Of a DNA stretch of 28,062 bases, positions 22,857 through 28,062 are shown one piece after another. The DNA is from JAVVTQ01 sp036653595 (GTDB taxonomy: Bacteria > Bacillota > Clostridia > Oscillospirales > Ruminococcaceae), in NCBI GenBank assembly GCA_036653595.1, contig JAVVTQ010000020.1, forward strand, positions 1-28,062, given 5' to 3'. A program made the position numbers and the translations under genes. The notes under the pieces were generated by a model, which made no database searches, had not been told where the DNA came from, and was given only the letters and a program-made list of their open reading frames with translations. Position 1 is the stretch's first letter. Every line of letters begins with the position of its first letter.

Positions 22857-23354
22857 CTATTCGCCGACTACCGTTACTCTCACTGTTCTTTGGCGGGCAC
22901 GTACTTGGTCAAAGTCTCCAAAGTATATTCTTCCGAACTCCCCCAGCAGCGCAATGCCATCCAATACCGGTATTGTCACAGAACGTCCAAGTATAACTGA
23001 ACGAAGATGAGCATCAGTGTTGAGACTCCACACAGCTTCCTCACCTCGTTCGCGCCCAGCTATTTCTATATGCATGGGTCCGGGATGCAGATATTGACCC
23101 TCTGTTTCACATTTTGGAAATAGTTTCTCTAGTCCACACACCATGTCTTGTAGGATCAGCTGTGTTCCCCAGTAGTTTACATCATCGGACTGTTCTTGTA
23201 TGAACACACTGCATGTCGTGTGCTGGGAAAAAACCGTTACAGTACCATTGCCGATGCCGGAGTCTTTGATTGCTGATTGTACCTTCTCTGTAACATCATC
23301 AAAAGTCACTCTGCTAGAGGATTGAATGGAAAAATTGTCGTGATAACAGCTCAT
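22857..23354 (-). CDS. YjbQ/UPF0047 family protein, copy 2
   Basis: A 165-residue paralogue of the protein at 8759-9256, with the same length and the same branch features: Ser-Gln-His-Thr-Thr-Cys-Ser, Gly-Gln-Tyr-Leu-His-Pro-Gly-Pro, Asn-Thr-Asp-Ala-His-Leu-Arg-Ser, Leu-Gly-Glu-Phe-Gly-Arg-Ile-Tyr-Phe and Asp-Phe-Asp-Gln...Arg-Gln-Arg. One histidine of the first motif is Gln here (Gln-His instead of His-His), a possible difference in activity. It is the first gene of the catabolic cluster, directly behind the cluster promoter, with AGAGGT six bases before the ATG. A TPP riboswitch is not seen in its leader. Function in the cluster is unknown. Confidence 0.85.
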   Translation of the reverse strand: MSCYHDNFSIQSSSRVTFDDVTEKVQSAIKDSGIGNGTVTVFSQHTTCSVFIQEQSDDVNYWGTQLILQDMVCGLEKLFPKCETEGQYLHPGPMHIEIAGRERGEEAVWSLNTDAHLRSVILGRSVTIPVLDGIALLGEFGRIYFGDFDQVRARQRTVRVTVVGE

Positions 23355-23380
23355 AATTTACCTCTTTGAATATATTTTTT

Positions 23381-23415
23381 ATCATTTAATCACTATTTGA
23401 TCATTATTATCATCA
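23381..23415. promoter_or_regulatory. Candidate operator sites in the cluster leader
   Basis: ATCATTTAATCA (23381-23392) and TGATCATTATTATCATCA (23398-23415) lie close together just downstream of the predicted transcription start of the cluster, where a bound repressor would block elongation or clearance. Related motifs occur at 23509-23521 and 23616-23625. The region is AT-rich, so some similarity may be chance. Confidence 0.45.
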
Positions 23416-23432
23416 CTTTGCCTGTTGTTTAC

Positions 23433-23462
23433 ATAATACACATTCATTCGACCATTTGTCAA
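23433..23462 (-). promoter_or_regulatory. Main promoter of the catabolic cluster
   Basis: On the minus strand TTGACA (23462-23457), 18 bases, then TATTAT (23438-23433). Transcription would begin near 23426, leaving about 70 bases of AT-rich leader before yjbQ copy 2. Repeated TGATCATT-type motifs flank it on both sides, so it is the probable target of the divergent DeoR-family regulator. Confidence 0.7.
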
Positions 23463-23508
23463 TACATTTAAGTGTTATTTTTCTACTTTTTGTTCGTCAT
23501 TTTTTATA

Positions 23509-23521
23509 TGATCATTAAATG
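23509..23521. promoter_or_regulatory. Candidate operator, upstream site
   Basis: TGATCATTAAATG contains the palindrome TGATCA and resembles the leader sites, about 50 bases upstream of the cluster promoter and about 110 bases before the regulator's promoter. It could be an upstream site for looping or activation. Otherwise 23463-23632 contains no gene or other structure I can support, apart from the first copy of TTTTAGCCA (23557-23565). Confidence 0.35.
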
Positions 23522-23615
23522 TTCATATTGGTGAGCGATTCGAGGATTAAATTCTATTTTAGCCAATTTGCTCAGATGTATTGTCGTAAGCTTAACTAAA
23601 TGGACTTATTACCGC

Positions 23616-23625
23616 TTAAATGATC
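23616..23625. promoter_or_regulatory. Candidate operator next to the regulator promoter
   Basis: TTAAATGATC is the inverse orientation of the same motif and ends seven bases before the -35 of the deoR-family gene, a position suited to autoregulation. Confidence 0.35.
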
Positions 23626-23632
23626 TTGTTTC

Positions 23633-23661
23633 TTGACATTTTAGCCACAGCTAAGTATAGT
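23633..23661 (+). promoter_or_regulatory. Promoter of the DeoR-family regulator
   Basis: TTGACA (23633-23638), 17 bases, TATAGT (23656-23661), followed by AAGGAG and the ATG at 23698, so the leader is about 30 bases. The spacer contains TTTTAGCCA (23639-23647), also present at 23557-23565, each followed shortly by a GCT-A-G pattern; this direct repeat may be a second binding motif. Confidence 0.75.
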
Positions 23662-23697
23662 TAAATTATGGTTATATAACTTTCAAGGAGTGAGTAT

Positions 23698-24477
23698 ATG
23701 AATAAAGTCGATATGCGAAAAAAAGAATTACTTCGAATGCTGCAAACATCTGAAACCCTGACCGTCAGTGATGCGGCACAGCATCTCGGAGTCTCGCTTC
23801 CAACTGCACGAAGACTTTGTTCGCAGCTTTCTCAGGAAGGAAAGGCAACGAGAATACACGGCGGACTTCGATATCTAGAGCATCCTGAAAGCGCTTATTC
23901 CTTTGATTTGCTCAGCAACGAGCATGTTGAGGAAAAAACACGTATAGCTAAATATGCAAGTTCTCTCATTCAGAGCAATCAAGTAATATTTATTGAAGCG
24001 GGCACCACCTTGCGGCATTTTTCCATCGCACTTGCCGAAAGACTTCGCAAGCAAGAGCTGTCAAACCTCGTCATATTTACAAATTCCCTCATAAATCTCA
24101 ATATTCTTTATCCCATCCAAACCAGCATTATGATGATAGGTGGGCAATATAGAGATGAGCGCAAGGATTTCATCGGATACTTGAGTGAGATGGCTCTCAA
24201 AGGTTTGCAGTTCAATTATTGCTTTATCGGCGCTGACGCAATTTCTCCTTCCGGAGGTGTCATGGCCATGGATATAGATACCGTGCGTTTTGACGCAGAG
24301 CTTGTCAAACATTCGGAAAAGGTAATCATATTGGCCCACTCGGAAAAGTTCAAAAAGCGCTCTTTGATTTCGTATGTTTCCGTGGATAACGTCGATTCTA
24401 TCATCACTGACAATGGTCTTGATCTTGACACCATAAACGAATACAGACAGCACAATGTGCGTATTTTTGCCGTCTAG
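23698..24477 (+). CDS. DeoR-family transcriptional regulator
   Basis: A 259-residue sugar-pathway regulator. The N-terminal winged helix-turn-helix covers about residues 5-58 (Leu-Thr-Val-Ser-Asp-Ala-Ala-Gln-His-Leu-Gly-Val-Ser...Thr-Ala-Arg-Arg-Leu, then Arg-Ile-His-Gly-Gly), the standard DeoR order. The C-terminal DeoRC effector domain (about 78-235) resembles the NagB/RpiA sugar-phosphate fold, with Ile-Glu-Ala-Gly-Thr-Thr and Phe-Ile-Gly-Ala-Asp-Ala near the ligand site. Regulators of this class are usually repressors released by a phosphorylated sugar made by the pathway. It is divergent from the 14-gene cluster across 343 bases, so it is the likely local regulator. AAGGAG lies seven bases before the ATG. 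Confidence 0.92.
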   Translation: MNKVDMRKKELLRMLQTSETLTVSDAAQHLGVSLPTARRLCSQLSQEGKATRIHGGLRYLEHPESAYSFDLLSNEHVEEKTRIAKYASSLIQSNQVIFIEAGTTLRHFSIALAERLRKQELSNLVIFTNSLINLNILYPIQTSIMMIGGQYRDERKDFIGYLSEMALKGLQFNYCFIGADAISPSGGVMAMDIDTVRFDAELVKHSEKVIILAHSEKFKKRSLISYVSVDNVDSIITDNGLDLDTINEYRQHNVRIFAV

Positions 24478-24492
24478 CAATTATTAGAATAT

Positions 24493-24529
24493 AAAAAGGC
24501 TGCGTGAATTCGTTTCACGCAGCCTTTTT
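24493..24529 (+). terminator. Strong terminator after the DeoR-family gene
   Basis: AAAAAGGCTGCGTGAA (24493-24508) pairs perfectly with TTCACGCAGCCTTTTT (24514-24529) around a five-base loop, giving a T-run on either strand. It lies 15 bases past the regulator's stop and can work in both directions. Confidence 0.93.
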
Positions 24530-24657
24530 AAGTTAATTTAGTTGAATTATTTTAGGGAAGCCACAATACCGCCTTATTTATCCCTGCTAAAGCGCACGTC
24601 CGCAACATATACGAGCTTGCAGCTGTACAGCTCACAACTTTCTTTGCCTTGACATCA

Positions 24658-24692
24658 AAAAAGCCAAGGCATTTTTGATGCCAAGGCTTTTT
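24658..24692 (-). terminator. Terminator of the GH25 lysozyme gene
   Basis: On the minus strand AAAAAGCC and GGCAT pair with ATGCC and GGCTTTTT, broken by a 2x2 internal loop, and the stem ends in a run of six T. It begins 21 bases after the lysozyme stop. An overlapping alternative stem (24646-24661 with 24672-24687, one mismatch) uses the same 3' arm. Confidence 0.8.
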
Positions 24693-24713
24693 CTCTGCGT
24701 TTTAGCTTATCCG

Positions 24714-26519
24714 TCAATACGCGACATAGCTGATGTTCATATCGACATTTCCGTTGACTCCGGGCACTGTGCCGGTGCTGGAATACTGCCACATGTCGTA
24801 CCGCCCTGCATAGCTTGACTGCGGTGCCGAGGTATAATGTGCCAGCCATATGACGTAGTTTGCGAGCTGTGCCGTGTAAAGCTTGCTCTCAAAGTAGTTC
24901 TTGTTTGCATAAACTCCCGCCTTGTAGCCGGCACTTCTGACCGTCTCACAAAATGCGATTGCAATCTTCGTGCGCTGCTCGTTCGTCAGGTTATTTGCAC
25001 GCCCCTGAGAGCTTCCCGAATACTCAATATCAATAAATATAGGATATGTCAGACTGTAGCCCTGGCAAAGCTGTATGCACATGCTCGCTTCCTCTACCGC
25101 TTCAACCTCGTTTATTGCCTGTGTGAAGAAATAAACTCCCAGCTTTATTCCGGCCGCCGCAGCGCCTGACATGTTGCGTCTGAACATGCTGTCCTCAACG
25201 AGTGAACCCTTTGTGTACCCGCGGTATCCCACACGAATTATCGCAAAGTCTATGCCGGAAGCCTTTACAGAAGTCCAGTTTATGCTGTCTTGCCACGTAG
25301 AGACATCTATTCCAAGCGTTGTTCCGGAATTTTTCACACCGTTTGAATCAAAGCTGTAAGTAATTCCCTGAATAACCTGCTTTCCCGTAACCTTAACTCC
25401 GTTTTTGTCAAAATAATAGACTTTACCGTCCAACGTCTGCCATCCGAAATACGTGATAACCGTCTCCGTTTTTGTCTCCTCAAGTGCTATTTTCTGCATT
25501 TGAAAAAGATAAACGCCGTTTGCGTCAGCCAATGGTGCTCCATTCGCACCCAGAACCTCACCTGTCACATCGTTATAGACAGGCTCTGCGGGCGGAGCAG
25601 CAGGAGCTGGTGTTGTCGGTGGTGTTGCTGCCGGTGGCGTTGTTGTTCCCGGGCTTGTTGCAGGAGGCGACGGCGGCACCGCCGGGTTAGTGGGCGGTGT
25701 GGTCGGCGCAAGTCTCTTCGCGCCGGTGATGTATCCGTTTTCGTCTACCACCGCGATTATGTCAGATTCCGTTTTATCGGCCTTCATTAGAAAGCCCTTT
25801 GCTGAAAGCGTTGGTTTGTATTTGAAAACCTGCTCGCCCTTTTCGTTAACAATAGGGGTCACCGTTGTTTTTGTCTCTGATTTTTGCGAAGTGGCAACAT
25901 ATTCCACCGTGTCCGGATTAGGTGTCGGGGTGGAACCTCCTCCGCCGCTGCCTCCGCCGCCAAACTGCTTGTCTTCCTCTTCTACGTTGACTTCATCCTC
26001 GGTTTTGATCTTGTCCGACACGTCTACCTTGACATATGCAATCTTGTCATTGACGATAACGGTTATCGGCGCAGGCGTGTTGATTCCCGCCACCTCAAGC
26101 ATGGACACCCCGTATTCTCCGGGCTTTAATCCATCAATATATATCTGCCCGTCAAGATTGTCGTCCTTTACTTTTTCGACCTTTCCGTCCGGGCCCTTTA
26201 TTTCAAACTCAAACGGCACACCGTTTATTGCGGTTATCTTGTCCTCAGCATACACCGTCACGCCGAGATCAAGCTCCACCGAGGCTGCGCTGAGCAAAAC
26301 TTTTTTGCCCACGCTCTCATATGACATTCTTCTGGCGGAAGCCAGCGATGTATATGACTTTGCGCCTGCTTGCACCGTCGTATCAAGCCCAACCGTTTCA
26401 GCTTGCGCGCCAAAAAGATATGTGGAAGTCAGCAACGCTGCAAACGTCGTGGCGCACAAGGCTATTGAAAGCATTCCCTTTATTCCCAGCGCCGGCTTTT
26501 TCATACGCTTCAAATTCAT
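24714..26519 (-). CDS. Secreted GH25 lysozyme with cell-wall-binding repeat and low-complexity linkers
   Basis: About 601 residues. The signal peptide (1-40) has a Lys-rich start, a hydrophobic core and Gly-Ala-Gln-Ala before the cut. An uncharacterised beta-rich region of about 150 residues follows, then a (Gly4-Ser)2 linker, a second small domain, and a Pro/Thr/Ala-rich linker. Next come one or two choline-binding-type repeats (Gly-Trp-Gln-Thr...Lys-Val-Tyr-Tyr-Phe-Asp) and a C-terminal GH25 catalytic domain of about 195 residues. That domain starts Gly-Ile-Asp-Val-Ser-Thr-Trp-Gln and carries Asp-Ile-Glu, the expected catalytic pair. It cleaves peptidoglycan between N-acetylmuramic acid and N-acetylglucosamine. 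I prefer the ATG at 26519 (AGAGAG upstream) over 26579, which adds 20 residues ahead of the signal peptide. Confidence 0.88.
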   Translation of the reverse strand: MNLKRMKKPALGIKGMLSIALCATTFAALLTSTYLFGAQAETVGLDTTVQAGAKSYTSLASARRMSYESVGKKVLLSAASVELDLGVTVYAEDKITAINGVPFEFEIKGPDGKVEKVKDDNLDGQIYIDGLKPGEYGVSMLEVAGINTPAPITVIVNDKIAYVKVDVSDKIKTEDEVNVEEEDKQFGGGGSGGGGSTPTPNPDTVEYVATSQKSETKTTVTPIVNEKGEQVFKYKPTLSAKGFLMKADKTESDIIAVVDENGYITGAKRLAPTTPPTNPAVPPSPPATSPGTTTPPAATPPTTPAPAAPPAEPVYNDVTGEVLGANGAPLADANGVYLFQMQKIALEETKTETVITYFGWQTLDGKVYYFDKNGVKVTGKQVIQGITYSFDSNGVKNSGTTLGIDVSTWQDSINWTSVKASGIDFAIIRVGYRGYTKGSLVEDSMFRRNMSGAAAAGIKLGVYFFTQAINEVEAVEEASMCIQLCQGYSLTYPIFIDIEYSGSSQGRANNLTNEQRTKIAIAFCETVRSAGYKAGVYANKNYFESKLYTAQLANYVIWLAHYTSAPQSSYAGRYDMWQYSSTGTVPGVNGNVDMNISYVAY

Positions 26520-26532
26520 GTGTTTTCTCTCT

Positions 26533-26548
26533 GTATCGCAAGCGATAC
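26533..26548 (-). other. Small hairpin in the lysozyme leader
   Basis: GTATCGC-AA-GCGATAC is a perfect seven-base inverted repeat located 14 bases before the chosen start codon, just ahead of the weak AGAGAG ribosome site. It could stabilise the leader, control ribosome access, or bind a regulator. Confidence 0.45.
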
Positions 26549-26602
26549 TTTCTATGTAATAAATAATAACAAAACGCATTTCAAAATAAATTATTGCAAG
26601 CT

Positions 26603-26631
26603 ATTATATCAAGATTTCGCTTATATTGCAA
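26603..26631 (-). promoter_or_regulatory. Promoter of the GH25 lysozyme gene
   Basis: On the minus strand TTGCAA (26631-26626), 17 bases, then TATAAT (26608-26603). Transcription would start near 26596, giving a leader of about 77 bases that includes the 26533-26548 hairpin. It makes the lysozyme gene independent of the DUF1116 gene upstream. Confidence 0.7.
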
Positions 26632-26671
26632 TCCCGCACTATTCACAAATGTGGTCTATACTTGCTCGCGC

Positions 26672-28062
26672 TCAATTCTCGGCGATTTCCCATTGCTCCT
26701 CACATCCGCGCAGCGCATCCGCAAAGCATGAGAACGAGAGCTCTCTCAGCTCTCCGGCGTGCACGGGCTGCGTTCCGTCAAAGCTCACCCAGTCAGCGCA
26801 GTATATTGGATTAATGTTCGTCTTCACTATTTTGCGCAAGTCCAGTCCAAGCGGGACACCGTCAAACTCATCTATCGGAAGCGTTATACGCGTCGACTTT
26901 CCCGCAAAAATCTCATATGAGGAAATTGAGCGCCGACATGCCTTTTCGAGCGTTTCGCCAAATGCCTTTGCCGTGGCATATGCCGATGGCAAGGCATATG
27001 CTCCGAGTCCAAAGCATTCCGCAAGCGAGGTATCTCCAACATCAAAGCCCACCTGCAAGCTGTGCGGTGGTGCGAGCGGCGCCGTAAACCATTTGTCGGA
27101 AAGCCCAGAAATCTTTATGCCGCCCTCTCGCCCATTTCGCGCAATCGCCGTCACGAGGGTACAATACTTTATTCCCGAAACAGCATCAAGCGCCGACTTG
27201 AAGGCCGCGAGTGCAAGATTTGCAAATGCCCGCTCGTCACCCGCAATGAATTGCAAAAGCTCTTTTTTTAGGCTGTCAGAAAACGGTGCCGCGACTATGC
27301 AGGGAGCCAGCGCGTTGGCAAACAGCATCGAGGACGCGGCAAAGCTATAGGATAAGTCATCGCCCATAAAAAGTGCCTTGTCGATAAGAGGAAGCAGCGG
27401 AATATCGCCGTAGTCGGCAAGCACAGCTTCAAGCACAGGAAAAAGGCTGTGCTCGGCATAAAGTACGTTTTCGAGAGTTCTTCTATCCTTTTTCCCCAGT
27501 GAGATATTGTCTCTCAGACCCATGCCGACCGGGGCATATACAAAATTGCCGCAGGTTCTGTTTTCGACGACATACATGGGCATGGACGAAGAAATAACGC
27601 CTGCAAATTCGCATACGGCGCGGTGATCGGATGCGCTGTCAAATGTCAGCCGCCCTGACTCCGCGAGTTGCAGCGCCTGCGCCTCATTGGCTGCAAGCTC
27701 TTCAAACAGGATTGCGCCGACAACAGAGTCGCGCAGCGGTTGCGCCATATCCGCAAATTCTTTTATCGGCGGGCCGGCATGAAGAAAGGTAGTCTTGTTT
27801 ATTCCCGGCACACAGCGCCCGGCTCTCGAGACTCCGCACAGCACCGGCTGCGCTTTGTCCAAAAGTGACACCGCACGAGCGTTGGCCTCGGCAATTTTTT
27901 CCGTCAGCGTCGACGGCACAGGGTTATCAAGTACGTCGAGAGCGGCAACGAGCGCTTCATCTCCGCCCGCCTCCGGCGCCCAGTCGACATGGATATTCTC
28001 CGTGTCGGACTCGCCGTTATAAAAGTGCTCGCTGCCCGTGTTTATCACGGACAGTTTCTTTC
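26672..28062 (-). CDS. DUF1116 (AllG/YlbE-like) protein, 5' end beyond the window
   Basis: At least 458 residues of a DUF1116 protein (PF06545). Matching segments are Val-Asp-Trp-Ala-Pro-Glu-Ala-Gly-Gly-Asp near residue 21, Phe-Leu-His-Ala-Gly-Pro-Pro-Ile near 87, Ala-Gly-Val-Ile-Ser-Ser-Ser-Met-Pro near 148, Met-Gly-Asp-Asp near 228, Thr-Ala-Ile-Ala-Arg-Asn-Gly near 302, and Gly-Leu-Asp-Leu-Arg-Lys near the C-terminus. The family includes AllG, linked with FdrA and AllH to oxamate carbamoyltransferase in allantoin breakdown. The GTG at 28048 is probably internal: the frame stays open to the edge and reads Lys-Leu-Ser-Val-Ile-Asn-Thr-Gly, a normal family opening, so a few N-terminal residues are outside. 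Partner genes, if any, lie to the right. Confidence 0.86.
   Translation of the reverse strand, partial: KKLSVINTGSEHFYNGESDTENIHVDWAPEAGGDEALVAALDVLDNPVPSTLTEKIAEANARAVSLLDKAQPVLCGVSRAGRCVPGINKTTFLHAGPPIKEFADMAQPLRDSVVGAILFEELAANEAQALQLAESGRLTFDSASDHRAVCEFAGVISSSMPMYVVENRTCGNFVYAPVGMGLRDNISLGKKDRRTLENVLYAEHSLFPVLEAVLADYGDIPLLPLIDKALFMGDDLSYSFAASSMLFANALAPCIVAAPFSDSLKKELLQFIAGDERAFANLALAAFKSALDAVSGIKYCTLVTAIARNGREGGIKISGLSDKWFTAPLAPPHSLQVGFDVGDTSLAECFGLGAYALPSAYATAKAFGETLEKACRRSISSYEIFAGKSTRITLPIDEFDGVPLGLDLRKIVKTNINPIYCADWVSFDGTQPVHAGELRELSFSCFADALRGCEEQWEIAEN

Noticed and set aside
23886..23899. TGAAAGCGCTTATT, resembling a CcpA cre site
   Set aside because: It lies inside the regulator's coding region and deviates at the conserved 3' end; likely chance. 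A similar AGCGCT at about 10158-10165 is also within coding sequence.
25690..26559. 289-residue open frame on the plus strand
   Set aside because: It is antisense to the lysozyme gene; its Pro/Ser-rich composition just mirrors the Gly/Pro linker codons.
26520..27350. 276-residue open frame on the plus strand
   Set aside because: Antisense to the DUF1116 gene and across the lysozyme promoter; no family resemblance.

Overview
The window looks like chromosomal DNA of a Gram-positive Clostridia-type bacterium (Firmicutes, probably gut-associated). The reasons are AAGGAG-type ribosome binding sites at short spacing, near-consensus TTGACA/TATAAT promoters, a Firmicutes-style rRNA leader, a GH25 lysozyme with a choline-binding-like wall repeat, and clostridial versions of galactokinase, DUF1846 and DUF1116 proteins. 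Genus cannot be fixed from the sequence. No tRNA, CRISPR array, insertion sequence or phage gene was seen.

Left part (1-8700). The window opens with what looks like the promoter and leader of an rRNA operon running leftwards out of the window. Then, on the minus strand, come an acyltransferase-3 membrane protein and a YibE/F-type membrane protein (one transcription unit), and a DUF1846 protein with its own promoter. Divergent from it is a GHMP galactokinase-like gene coupled by an ATGA overlap to an unlisted 56-residue two-helix membrane protein. AsnA (ammonia-dependent asparagine synthetase) and a uridine phosphorylase-like enzyme follow on the minus strand.

Centre (8759-24477). This is the most interesting part: a 14-gene minus-strand cluster, apparently one catabolic locus, controlled by a divergent DeoR-family regulator. 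In transcription order it encodes a YjbQ/UPF0047 protein, an FGGY sugar kinase, an Amidohydro_2 enzyme, an M20 metallohydrolase, a divergent NagB-like protein, a cytoplasmic CBM9-like protein, a CUT2/ribose-type ABC importer (binding lipoprotein, ATPase, permease), a 671-residue beta-propeller-like protein, an Amidohydro_2 pseudoenzyme, an intact Amidohydro_2 enzyme, a triosephosphate-isomerase-like protein of the archaeal type, and a second YjbQ. The reading I favour is import of a small carbohydrate or carbohydrate conjugate, amide/lactone hydrolysis, phosphorylation, and isomerisation or cleavage to triose-level intermediates. The substrate is not determined. Two YjbQ copies bracketing the cluster, a dead amidohydrolase overlapping a live one, and the large propeller are not parts of a pathway I recognise. 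A perfect 17-bp hairpin between the binding-protein and ATPase genes, and a second long hairpin near the 3' end, may set the stoichiometry of the products.

Right part (24480-28062). After two terminators come a secreted GH25 muramidase with its own promoter and a DUF1116 (AllG-like) gene that runs off the right edge.
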